DNA from: Collodictyon triciliatum | Taxonomy: Eukaryota; CRuMs | Length of the DNA stretch: 20,985 nt | Assembly (NCBI GenBank): GCA_043381765.1 | Contig: JBHJMP010001211.1 | Span: forward strand, 1-20,985 | Reading direction: 5' to 3' | Part shown: positions 1 through 9,301 of the stretch, one piece after another | Numbering within the stretch: position 1 is the stretch's first letter | Layout: each line of letters opens with the position of its first letter | Made by a program: the position numbers and the translations under genes | The notes under the pieces: generated by a model | The model's input: the letters and a program-made list of their open reading frames with translations, nothing else | What the model was told of the DNA's origin: nothing | The model's database searches: none

Positions 1-267
1 TCATTATCATTATCATTATCATTATCATTATCATTATCATTATCATTATCATTATCATTATCATTATCATTATCATTATCATTATCAATATCAATATCAT
101 TATCAATATCATTATCAATATCATTATCAATATCATTATCAATATCAATATCATTATCATTATCATTATCATTATCATTATCATTATCAATATCATTATC
201 GTTATCAATATCATTATCAATATCATTATCAATATCATTATCAATATCATTATCATTATCAATATTA
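1..267. repeat. Hexamer microsatellite (TCATTA)n with TCAATA variants
   Basis: The first 267 bases are a near-perfect tandem of TCATTA. Only pure units occur up to about position 85, and TCAATA units are interspersed after that. The array lies upstream of the first visible SNF8 exon, so it is probably inside a SNF8 intron whose 5' end is outside the window. The 268-508 stretch that follows is AT-rich with a pyrimidine tract and holds no recognisable coding sequence. The acceptor TTTTAG ends at 508. Confidence 0.95.
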
Positions 268-508
268 TTATTATTGTTATAAACACAACTCTAATGTTTT
301 GATATAAAGCTCTCCTTCCCTCCTCTCTCCTCTTTCTCTCCTCTCTTTTTTTTTCTTAAAAAACACACACCATCTCTCATCCTTTTCGTATTGCTTTTAT
401 AAACACAATTTAGTCGGTATTCACAAATATATTGGAAAATTATTGAAAATTCCAATACATTCCTACTTCACTATTACATACATTTTTATGGTTCTTTCTT
501 GCTTTTAG

Positions 509-2310
509 CTACAAGAGCAGGTTACTATATTCAAAAAGAACCTCGAAGACTTTGCATTAAAATACAGAAAGCAAATAAACGAAGACCCTATATTTCGAAT
601 GCAATTCCAAAAGATGTGTACCAGTATCGGAGTCGACCCTCTAACATGTATGGAGCCTGGTTTATGTTGTGAAATTGCAATGTCTTCATACAGATAATGA
701 TAATGATAATGGTAATGATATTGGTAATGATATTGGTAATGATAATGGTAATGATAATGGTAATGATAACGATAACGATAACGATAATGATAATGATAAT
801 GGTAATGATAAGAATAACAATAAGAATAACAACAATAATGATAACAACAATAAAAAAAACTTCCAAAGCCAGCATCTCCACCATCCTGCACAAAATTGAA
901 AGGAAGAATAAAATAATAATAATAATAAACTTCACATAAGCTACAAATTATATCACCAAACCGATCATATTTCTTTTCACCACACCCCAGTATGTATAAG
1001 CGATTATACTCACTGAGACATATTTTAACTAGCAAACAAAGGGTTTTGGGCTGAACTGCTCGGATTTGGTAATTTCTACTCTGAATTAACCGTTCAAGTT
1101 ATTCAGGTTCTCATTACAATATTTGTATTCCTTACGCCTATAGACATCTCATCTACACCAGAAAATATCCTCTTAACAAAATGTTCAGAGTTATTTATAT
1201 GTTAAACATTTCAATATTTGTTTACCTACTTTCCGTATACTCAATTTTCATTTTCAATCTCATACAGATACCTTATATATATTTTACTTTCACAGCATCC
1301 CTTGAGTGTTTTTTTTTTGTTTTTTTTTTGTTTAACTTATTCACATTTTTTTAAATTTTATATCAAGATCATTTCTATCATTCAAAAGAACATTCTTGTT
1401 ATTATATAAAATAAAATGAGTAAGACTGAATATTTCCATGACAAGAAAAATATAAACACATAGATTTGCATAGCAACAAAGAGTAGAAATGGAGGATTGA
1501 TCGAATTGAAGGAATTACTTAAACTTGTCCAAAAACTACGCCCATCCACTGCCAACCAAGTATCGGAGTAATATTTAGCTCTTTGTTACGTTTTTTGTCT
1601 CGTTATATATATTAAATATACGATTCAGAGGCTTTGAATCGAATAAAGGAAAAAAATACGATTCAGGTGTGAAAGTATATCTTTGAAATTATATTTCTTT
1701 TGATATTTCTAGAGATGACATTGAAAGAGTGGTAAAGAAAATAAAGCTACTGGGAAATGGCTACGACATTCTGTATATCGGTCCAAAAAAAATTGTACAG
1801 TCTGTTCCATGTGAGTTGAATCGAGACCATACCGGAATTCTTGAATTAGGAGAGGTAGTAAGCAAATCAGTGCGACAGCCACTTTTCTTCCATATGGTAT
1901 TTTGTATCTAATCTTTCTTTTCTATAAAAAAAAATATGAATGTTGCCCATTCTTTTCTCACACCATAATGTATCTAACCATTAGGACACAGGATTCTTTA
2001 CTGTTAGTTCCATCGTATCTAAATTAGCGTGGGATAAGGCTCGAATTGAATCAGCATTAGTATGTTATTCCAATAAATATGCGAATAGAAATCACTCACC
2101 TTCGTGTGCAAAAATAGACCATCCGTGCGATATTCCTCATCGTGCCAGACCATGTACAACTAAATAATCGATAATCCCCTGCCACCAAATTTCTAATCCA
2201 CCGCAAACGCAATCTAGAATCTGTTGCTGAGGGAAGGCATGGTGTGGATTGACTCACAAGCAGGTCAAGAGCTTCACTACTGGGTCCCATCATTCATGTC
2301 TCTCAGTTAA
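509..2310 (+). CDS. SNF8: ESCRT-II subunit SNF8/VPS22 (EAP30), 5' truncated by window edge
   Basis: Visible exons are 509-647, 1033-1106, 1464-1567, 1713-1854, 1985-2059 and 2218-2310 (stop TAA 2308-2310), all with GT-AG introns and consistent phases. They encode 208 residues. Human SNF8 has about 258, so roughly the first 40 residues lie upstream of the window. Family landmarks in order are an N-terminal helix ([14 protein letters not shown]), [11 protein letters not shown] and IGVDPL, then KGFWAELLG, then [11 protein letters not shown], then the first winged helix ending [14 protein letters not shown]. The second winged helix follows, with [20 protein letters not shown] and EGMVWID near the end. 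In other eukaryotes SNF8 is the central subunit of ESCRT-II on endosomes, binding two VPS25 copies and VPS36 during sorting of ubiquitinated cargo into multivesicular bodies. Assignment rests on remembered family motifs; exon joins were chosen to keep that alignment unbroken. Confidence 0.93.
683..851. repeat. Hexamer microsatellite (GATAAT)n / (GGTAAT) inside SNF8 intron
   Basis: Units of GATAAT, GGTAAT and GATATT, then GATAAC and AATAAC, fill most of the intron at 648-1032. Read in register, the core unit TAATGA is the reverse complement of the TCATTA unit at 1-267. The two arrays therefore flank the 509-647 exon in opposite orientation. Several apparent long reading frames here, on both strands, are products of the repeat and are not genes. 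Confidence 0.95.
1618..1666 (+). other. Short intronic element: 11-bp direct repeats around an 18-bp dispersed sequence
   Basis: Inside the SNF8 intron 1568-1712, ATACGATTCAG occurs at 1618-1628 and again at 1656-1666. Between and overlapping them lie a 7-bp hairpin stem (CGATTCA at 1621-1627 with TGAATCG at 1635-1641) and the sequence CTTTGAATCGAATAAAGG at 1632-1649. The 18-mer recurs exactly at 10486-10503 and, on the minus strand, at 12053-12070. Both of those copies are in introns of the PH-ANK-RhoGAP gene. No function is known to me. Confidence 0.7.
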
Positions 2311-2524
2311 GAACACCGTTTGGTTGGGTCAGAAAAATCAAAGACTACGAAAATACTAGTCATCAAGATACAATTTTTTTTTAAAAAAAAAACCCAATAC
2401 CCCAAAACTCGCGAAGACCCTCAACTATCGCTCATAAAAATCCCACAGTTGGAATAATTCCACATATGAAAACACTAAAAAAGACATTCCTATTGAATAT
2501 TCAGTGTACTATTCCGAAAAAGAA

Positions 2525-2530
2525 AATAAA
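2525..2530 (+). terminator. Possible polyadenylation signal AATAAA of SNF8
   Basis: This is a canonical AATAAA hexamer 215 nt after the SNF8 stop. It is the first exact hexamer after the stop. The hexamer is common by chance in AT-rich sequence, so this is only a candidate. Confidence 0.3.
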
Positions 2531-2804
2531 TTACCTAATTTGTCTCTTTGGTATTGTGGCGAGAGATATAAAATGACGATTGGGTTTCTCGCTTTGCCCA
2601 CGCTTTGTTCTGACCTATCATAACACGCAAGAAAAAAAAGCGAAAAAAAGACTCGCGACGCAACCTCATAGAACGATTGGCAACAAGCGAGATCACCACG
2701 AAGGAGAATATATATATAAAAGGGGGAAAAGAACACACTCTGAGAGGTTTAGTAGAATTTGTCAAGACGGAAAGCCAAAGACACTAAGCTCGGCCAAACT
2801 CAAG

Positions 2805-2806
2805 CC

Positions 2807-2837
<31 letters not shown>

Positions 2838-2839
2838 AA
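2805..2839. repeat. Homopolymer junction C23A12
   Basis: A run of 23 cytosines (2805-2827) is followed directly by 12 adenines (2828-2839), about 200 nt upstream of the CBS start codon. The G-run strand has G-quadruplex potential and the C strand i-motif potential. The exact length is likely to vary and may be affected by sequencing error. Confidence 0.85.
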
Positions 2840-3035
2840 CTCTAGTTTTATATTCGATCCCACACACCCGGAAACAAATTACACACCAAAGCTATGCAGC
2901 GCACCTGTGGCTCTTGGCTTCTTTGCTGCCTTTTACCCTTACTTGACTGCACGACAGCAGCTCGCAACAAAGCACACATATACTTTCGATGCATGTGAAA
3001 AGTCACGTTTCTCTCAAACACAGACACGCTGAGAA

Positions 3036-5450
3036 ATGTCACAGACCACCGCTACAGAGAAGAAAGATGGACCGGTTCGCTGCACTTGGGAGTTGGGAAA
3101 ACAGCAGACTTCGCCCCATTCGCACATTCCCAGGTAACATGCTTCTATTTTCAAATCAATCTGACTACACCAATAGGCGTGGGCAACAAGCACACAAATA
3201 CAACTGTTCAGACCCAACCCTTAAAACAAAGAACGCTGACGTATTCTTTTTGAATAGCACTGCTGAGCCGCCCATCTGCGAGACGATCCTGGAGCACATT
3301 GGAAATACACCAATGGTTCGCATCAACCGTATTGGAAAGGCTGAAGGCCTAGAATGCGAAATCCGTAGGTGACATTGTTCCATATCTCGCTATATCACAC
3401 GTATGTACGTATATGCAAACACGTGTAACATTCCATGGAAGCATATGGACTCTATCGAAGGGTACATACCACTCCCTAACACATTTTCTCTGCACAGTTG
3501 CAAAGTGCGAATACTTTAATGCCGGTGGGTCTGTAAAGGACCGCATTGGAAAGCGCATGGTAGAGGATGCCGAGAAGTCAGGACGCATCAAACCTGGAGA
3601 TACGCTTATCGAGCCCACATCTGGAAACACAGGCAAGAAACGACCGCATTGTCCACAATTCCTTTTCAGAGGGTTGAATCATCCAATACATACACGTTCT
3701 CATGCGCATACTCATCTCCCACCAGGTATTGGCCTCGCTCTGGCGGCTGCCATCAAGGGCTATCGCATGATTATCACTCTTCCTGAGAAGATGTCTGAAG
3801 AGAAAGTCAATGTTCTGAAGGCCTTGGGTGCTGAAATCATCCGAACCCCGACAGAAGCGGCTTTTGACTCGCCTGAGTCCCACATTGGTGTTGCCAAGCG
3901 CCTGAACCAGGAAATCCCAAACTCTCACATCCTTGATCAATATGCAAACCCATCCAATCCGCTTGCCCACTACGACGGGACTGCAGAGGAAATCTTGCGT
4001 CAATGCGATGGTAAAATCGATGTCCTCGTGGCTGGAGCTGGAACTGGTGGGACAATTAGTGGAATCGCCAGAAAGCTCAAGGAGAAACTTCCAAACATCA
4101 AGGCACGCTCTCTTTTCTTTTCTTTTCATGTTGCGCAATTGACACATACTTATGCATCGCTTTTTTTTTGTTTTTTTTTTGTTTTTTGTTTAATACGCTT
4201 TTATCTCGGTAAAATGAACTGGTCTATTGCAGCTGAAAACGAGCATAGTAAGAATAAATTAGCAAGTTGTAATTTCAATAAATAATTTTCTCATCAGGTG
4301 GTTGGTGTTGATCCTCACGGCTCCATCCTCGCCCTCCCAGAGTCTCTCAACGGAGCAATCTCTTCCTATCAAGTAAAACATCTGAATATGTATTACATCT
4401 AAATCGCACATAATTCAAAAAAAAAAAAAAAAACAGCACGCTGCACAACCATCACACTCAGCAATATACAACCTCCCTATCATAATAGGTCGAAGGAATT
4501 GGATACGACTTTATCCCCACCGTGCTTGATCGCTCTCTGATCGACCTCTGGATCAAAACCCACGACGAAGAGTCTCTCTTGATGGCCCGTCGTCTCATTC
4601 GAGAGGAAGGGCTTCTCGTTGGTAAGTAGAACGTCCTATTATATAATTTTCATCATTACCACTATTATTATGACTATCACCACCACCATCATCACCACCA
4701 TCATTACCACTATCATCACCACTATCATTACCACTATCATTACCACTATCATTACCACTATCATTACCACTATCATTACCACTATCATTGCCACTATCAT
4801 CACCACTACCATCATCGCTACCATCATCAGGCGGCTCATCTGGGACAGCCATGGTTGCGGCACTGAGAGCATGCAAGGAGCTGAAGCTCAAGGCTGGACA
4901 GCGCTGCGTCGTGCTCCTCCCCGACTCCACGCGCAACTACATGACCAAGTTCCTGAGCGACTCGTGGATGGTGGAGAAGGGCTTTATGAACGCCGTGGAC
5001 CGCCGCCCCGAGGAGTGGTGGATGCAGAGGACGGTGGCCGAGCTGAACCTGCAGACGCCCGTGACGATTCTGCCGCAGGTGCGCTGCAAAGAGGCTGTGG
5101 AGATTCTGCGCAAGCAAGGCATCGACCAGCTGCCCGTGGTGGACGAAAACAACCAGGTTCTCGGTGTGGTGACGGAGGGCAACATCACCGCCCGCCTGCT
5201 CAACGGCCGCCTGTCCATCGACGACCCTGTCAGCAACTGCATCTACCGCCAGTTCCGCAACATCTCGCTCCGCACCACCCTTCGCGAGCTGTCCCTCATC
5301 TTCGACAAGGACCACTTTGCCCTCGTCACCACCACGCAGCGCTGCTTCTCCTCGGAGAATGCCCAGACCGAAAAGACCGTGGTTTACGGCGTCGTCACGC
5401 GCATCGACCTTCTCCAGTTTGTCACGTCTGGTGCTGAAAAAAAACAATAA
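3036..5450 (+). CDS. CBS: Cystathionine beta-synthase, heme-type, complete (514 aa)
   Basis: Exons are 3036-3133, 3258-3364, 3498-3632, 3726-4102, 4298-4372, 4489-4621 and 4831-5450, totalling 1545 nt with the stop. The PLP enzyme condenses serine and homocysteine to cystathionine in cytosolic transsulfuration. The N-terminal RCTWELG motif supplies Cys16 and the following SPH supplies His28, matching the human axial heme ligands Cys52 and His65. Lys82 in [10 protein letters not shown] is the PLP Schiff-base lysine. SGNTG (110-114), GTGGT (219-223) and GGSSG (around 312) bind cofactor and phosphate. Two CBS (Bateman) motifs, about 384-437 and 445-508, form the regulatory module that binds S-adenosylmethionine in animals; binding here is inferred. 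The human CXXC motif is absent (LPNIK instead). Two of the six introns have GC donors. The last exon is clearly more GC-rich than the others. ATG 3036 is the first in-frame Met before the heme motif. Confidence 0.97.
3633..3725 (+). other. GC-AG intron of CBS (93 nt, in frame and without stop codons)
   Basis: The exon ends AACACAG and the intron begins GCAAGAA and ends CACCAG. Joining at 3632/3726 restores SGNTG followed by IGLALAAA, which is invariant in the family, with the split Gly114 codon intact. No GT donor nearby gives this join. The intron is 31 codons long with no stop, so retention would add 31 residues right behind the PLP-binding SGNTG loop. Confidence 0.88.
4103..4297 (+). other. 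Second GC-AG intron of CBS
   Basis: The exon ends CATCAAG and the intron begins GCACGCTC and ends CTCATCAG. The join at Lys239/Val240 gives KLPNIK followed by VVGVDP, the same length as in human CBS. No GT donor keeps frame and length. The +4 to +6 positions are poor compared with the usual GCAAGT, so a T-to-C error is a possible alternative. Confidence 0.78.
4655..4829. repeat. Microsatellite CATTACCACTAT / CACCATCATC in the last CBS intron
   Basis: A 12-bp unit CATTACCACTAT is repeated about eight times, flanked by CACCATCATC-like units, within the intron 4622-4830. The array runs right up to the acceptor: the last repeat CATCATCAG supplies the AG used by the terminal exon. Long reading frames on both strands here are repeat artefacts. 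Confidence 0.93.
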
Positions 5451-5732
5451 TAATAACAAACAGAAAAAGAAAAGAACAAACCAGCGCGCGTTATTACAAT
5501 CCTTCTGTCTTTTCTGTGCTGCCCGGTGCTGTCAGGCCGCACTTGCAGCATAGATTCTTTTTCTTTTTCGTTTTCTTCTGTTGTCAAGTCTGGCGCTGCG
5601 AAGGAAGGAGGAGTATTGTTTGGTTATTTTTGCTCTTGTTTCTATAGGTCTTTGCGTGGCAGTTGACTTGTGTTGAGGCTCGTTATCGCGGAGCGTGACT
5701 CACCTCTGTAGGAAACAGAGTCGTGTTCGGGG
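5451..5732. other. Intergenic region between CBS and the 360-aa coiled-coil gene
   Basis: These 282 bases hold the 3' end of CBS and the promoter of the next gene. I see no coding exon, no RNA gene and no exact AATAAA. The left part has AATAATAATAAC directly overlapping the stop codon region, and TTTTTCTTTTTC near 5560. Confidence 0.5.
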
Positions 5733-7650
5733 ATGAGTCGTTTGAAGCCCACCACCACCCGAGCGCAGCAGCGTGCAGCCGAGGAGATGACCATGCGTCT
5801 TCACGTCGAGACGGCCCGGATGGAAGATCAGCTCCGCAAGTTGCAGGAAGATCTCATCCAGCAGAAAGCAGAGCGAGAGTCCAAATCGTGAGTCAAGCTG
5901 GCTTATCTTCCTTTTCCTTTCCTTTTTTCTTTTTCTTTTTCTTTTTCTCCCCCTTTTCTCCCCCATTTCTCCCCTTTTCTTTTTTTGGTTCCTTTTCTTT
6001 TTCTTTTTCTCTTTCTTTTCTTTTTCTTTTTCTCCCCTTTTTCTCCCCTTTTTCTCCCCTTTTCCTACCCTTTTTTTTTTTTGGTTCCTTTTTCTTTTTC
6101 TTTTTCTCCAACTACCTTTCGTGACTATCCTCCAGATTCGTCTCTGGGGTGGCCCATTGGCGATCCGGCGCGGAAGGTGCTGTGCGAGGCGAGTATAAGG
6201 CACCTCGCAGGCTCAAACAAACAAAAGGCAAGCTCGCACGGAATCTTGCTAGTTTTTGCACTCTCTTACGCCTGCGTAGACGGATGCATCTTGTTGTGAT
6301 ATATTTCCTGTCTATTCAAAACACTTAGACAAATGGCTTTTCCTTGATAAGAAGGCAAAGTCATCTTCGAACGCTCTGTATCAGCTTGCTCATCATTCCC
6401 TCCCTGAATTTGTATATTTGTTAATGTATTGATTAATGCGCTATAGCCCCAGAAGCGGATGCAGGACCAAACATGCAGCAGCAGCACCCACAGCAAACTA
6501 GCCGCTCAGTCGAGTCCAACGCCGGTGATGTATCACAACGCTCGGGCTCAGCCTCTTCGTCGAATTCTTCATCAAAAATTCCCCAAAAGAAAGTCTCACA
6601 TTCCACTTCGACAGCCACAGAGATATCAGCAGAGATAGATGTAACACCACTATCAAGAAACAAGGACCCAAAAAAAGGACACGAGTACGAACCTGTCAAT
6701 AGCCATTCAGTGGGCGACACAATCAATGAATCTTCTGAACATAATATTGAGACAATCGAACTAGGCGGAGACTTTCACCTCGGTGATGATGTTGCTGATG
6801 AGTTTATCACAGTTCGAAATCGTAAATCATGGGTAATTGATAAAAGTTCATCGGTGTTCTTGTTATTAAAATATCCATATTTATTGTTAAGCCTATTTAA
6901 ATAACATAACATAACATACCTTGTAAAACTTTCAGCAATTCAGGCCACTATCCGCCTCTCGCGACCGCGATAATTCCAATTACTCTGCTCCACCGCCGCC
7001 ACACAATCTGCTGCAAGGAGCATTTGACGAGGCAGAAAGCCAACAATCCTTTCAGGATGCTCTCAACGCTTGGCGAGGTAATTCAACCGCCCAACCATTC
7101 AACCATTCAACCATTCAACCATTCAACCATTCAACCATTCAACCATTCAACCATTCAATCATTCAATCATTCAACCATTCAACCGATGCAATCAATGCAA
7201 TCAACCCAGCATCCAGATTTAATACCTTGGATTCATGCTTTTTTTCTCCAAACCCAAATGCTTATATCTATTAAATTGCCTTTAAAATAAGTGCTTTAAT
7301 AAAGGTATCCGCTTCAACAAACTCACAATCCCAACCCTACAGGCGAACAGCAAAAGCCTGCGCCCAAGAAATCCCAGCCGAGTTCACAAACAGCGGCCAT
7401 ACGCAAGAGTATAGCGGCCACATCGACGACCGCAGACACCAGACAAGGTCAGAATGCTTCTGCATTCACAGCCGCAGTTATCGAGACACAGACAGAGACG
7501 TCCGGCAAAGTCTTTCTCCACACAGACCGCGTTCCCGAGAGCGAAGTGCATATAGTCTACCGCACAAAGCGGACCACACCCGGCACAATCAATCAGTCCT
7601 ACTTCGACCAGCTGCTCTTGAAGAAGCAGGTCTCATCGAATCTGAAATGA
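5733..7650 (+). CDS. Coiled-coil / low-complexity protein, complete (360 aa), function unknown
   Basis: Exons are 5733-5887, 6136-6227, 6447-6832, 6936-7077 and 7343-7650 (stop TGA), totalling 1083 nt in consistent phase. Residues about 10-52 form a charged helix (AEEMTMRLHVETARMEDQLR, then QLQ/E-rich sequence), followed by FVSGVAHWRSG. A long Ser/Gln/Thr-rich stretch follows, then an acidic patch (LGGDFHLGDDVADEF), then SFQDALNAWRG, then a basic tail ending SYFDQLLLKKQVSSNLK. There are no cysteines, no signal peptide and no membrane segment. The helix followed by HW-x-SG loosely recalls the N-terminus of animal ZBBX-type proteins, but the B-box zinc finger is absent; this resemblance is from memory and weak. 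The second intron has a GC donor. The exon structure is supported by uninterrupted phase and protein-like composition rather than by a known family. Confidence 0.75.
5908..6114. repeat. Long polypyrimidine tract (TTTTTCTTTTTC / TCTCCCCTTTT)
   Basis: About 200 bases are almost exclusively C and T, built from CTTTTTCTTTTT and TTTTCTCCCC units, inside the first intron (5888-6135) of the 360-aa gene. The tract leads into its acceptor. Mirror-symmetric segments give triplex (H-DNA) potential. The lysine/glutamate-rich frames on the opposite strand are artefacts. Confidence 0.92.
6228..6446 (+). other. GC-AG intron of the 360-aa gene
   Basis: The exon ends ACAAAAG and the intron begins GCAAGCTC and ends GCTATAG. 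The phase-1 join (6227/6447) links two exons whose frames otherwise end in stops, and AAG|GCAAG fits the known GC-donor consensus. Because the protein has no recognised homologue, this call is less secure than those in CBS. Confidence 0.65.
7086..7185. repeat. Octamer microsatellite (AACCATTC)n
   Basis: Eleven or more units of AACCATTC, with two ATCATTCA variants, begin eight bases after the donor GTAATTCA of intron 7078-7342 in the 360-aa gene. Confidence 0.95.
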
Positions 7651-8107
7651 GTCACCAGGCGGCTCTTTGCTTCCTGGCAGAAAGTAGTTTGCAGCTTTTG
7701 TGTCGTGTTTGCCAAGTACAAAGATTTTTTCCCCCCACTGTTCCTTATTCGCCCCTTTTGGTTCATCCTTCTTGCCTTATGTTTTCCTCGTTCTGTGGGG
7801 TGCGCTTCAGAGACTCGATATTCTTTTTCGCATGTTCCCGTTCTTGTTTATTTTCTTTTCTTTTATTGCTATTACCATCTCAAATATTCTATTTTCCCTT
7901 GTTCTCTGATTTGAATAAAATGATTGCACGCTAGCCTCTTTTTTTACTGGGCTCGTTGCTTCTCCAAAGTTCATATGGTTGGCCTTATAAAACTTCTTTT
8001 TTCTTTTTCTTTTTTTTCTTTTTGTTTTACACGCACGGGTCTTTGTCGTTTCCTTCTCTCATTTGTTTTGTCCTTCTCGATCGAAAAGGGCAACAAACAT
8101 CTGCAAT
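7651..8107. other. Intergenic region between the 360-aa gene and the cyclophilin gene
   Basis: These 457 bases are rich in pyrimidines on the plus strand. AATAAA at 7914-7919 is the likely 3' end of the upstream gene. The cyclophilin promoter and 5' UTR occupy the rest, including a TTCTTTTTTCTTTTTC tract at 7995-8022. I see no coding exon with family similarity. Confidence 0.6.
7914..7919 (+). terminator. Likely polyadenylation signal AATAAA of the 360-aa gene
   Basis: This is a canonical hexamer 264 nt after the stop codon, in a TTGAATAAAATG context, and the only exact AATAAA between the stop and the next gene. Confidence 0.5.
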
Positions 8108-8736
8108 ATGCGACCGCCTCCTTCGCTCCTTCTGGCCTCTGTTGCTATTATCTGTTTGGTGATGGTCTCAGCCGCCTATGCCACGGTTTGTACATGCCGC
8201 AGAGGTTCAGCCTTCGTCTACTAGAATATCTCAAATATAACCTTATTTCTTTGCTTTGACATTATATTTACTTTTCCCTAATATTTATTTTTATTTTGGG
8301 AATAACACCGTGCTTTTTATTGGCCTTTTGATTTTTGGCCAAATGAAAACTTTACTCTTAGGAACCGGTGGTTACAAATAAAGTCTACTTCGATATCAGT
8401 AACCATCCAAACACAATCATGATACTCACACATTAGCCACATACAGAAATTTATATTGTTTAATACCATGCGGCTAAATACACTATTTGTATTATCTTAA
8501 TCATATTTTTTTATTGGCACCTCAAGCCATCGGAGGTAAGAAAGCCGGCCGCATAGTGATGGGATTGGTAGGTTCCAAAAAAAACTGCGTCTTTTCATTT
8601 GCTTCAGTTGACCACACGTCCTCTTAGTGCTTCATTATGTTTCCCTTCGATATCAATATATACTCATTTATATTTATTTATTATTATTATTATCATCATC
8701 ATCATCATCATTATCATTATCATCAGCATTATCATT

Positions 8737-8792
<56 letters not shown>

Positions 8793-9207
8793 GCTTGCAG
8801 TATGGAAATGTTGTTCCAAAGACTGTTGAGAACTTCCGCGCGCTATGTACTAAAGAAAAGGGCTTTGGATATGAAGGCTCCACGTTTGTATAGCATTTGC
8901 ATCGCATTATACATGAATATACACGTTTTTGCCCCCAGTTTCTGTGTTTTATAGCATGCCTGGCGCTCGCATATCGCTTATTTGAATCATGTTTGATTGC
9001 GAGACTTATACTCCAAACAACTCCCCCAGGTTTCACAGAGTTATCCCCAAGTTCATGATTCAAGGCGGGGGTCTTTCTCATGGGAAAGGAAAAGGCCCAC
9101 GAAGTATTTATGGTAGCCGGTTCGATGATGAGAATTTTAAGTTGAAGCATCTCGGGCCAGGTGTCTTTTCCCACCCAAGCATATCATAAGATTGTACTTA
9201 TTTTTTC

Positions 9208-9301
<94 letters not shown>

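Larger units (their letters stand above)
2311..3035. other. Intergenic region between SNF8 and CBS
   Basis: This 725-base stretch separates the SNF8 stop from the CBS start. I see no exon with family similarity. It holds a T9A10 block (2374-2392), an AATAAA at 2525-2530 that could serve SNF8 polyadenylation, a TATAAAA at about 2568, two ATTGG (inverted CCAAT) motifs near 2579 and 2676, and a 23-base C run followed by A12 at 2805-2839. The CBS promoter and 5' UTR presumably lie in its right half. The open frames here are short and unlike any family. Confidence 0.6.

Noticed and set aside
505-1035. Minus-strand 176-codon Tyr/His-rich ORF over the hexamer array
   Set aside because: It is repeat-derived, and the SNF8 exon lies on the opposite strand.
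2580-3032. Plus-strand 150-codon ORF upstream of CBS
   Set aside because: It depends on translating the C23A12 homopolymer as poly-Pro and poly-Lys, and shows no conserved motif.
3413-4285. Single 290-codon frame through CBS
   Set aside because: It reads through a GC-AG intron and runs into the next intron; family alignment demands splicing at 3632/3726 and 4102/4298.
4836-5459. Minus-strand 207-codon ORF over the last CBS exon
   Set aside because: It is a GC-rich antisense shadow of the CBS domain exon.
5700-6203. Minus-strand 167-codon Lys/Glu-rich ORF
   Set aside because: It is the translation of the polypyrimidine tract in an intron of the plus-strand gene. It has no domain and no splice context.
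8674-9174. Minus-strand ORF with a poly-Asp tail, and plus-strand Ile/His/Ser-rich frames
   Set aside because: These are shadows of the ATC microsatellite and of cyclophilin exons on the other strand.
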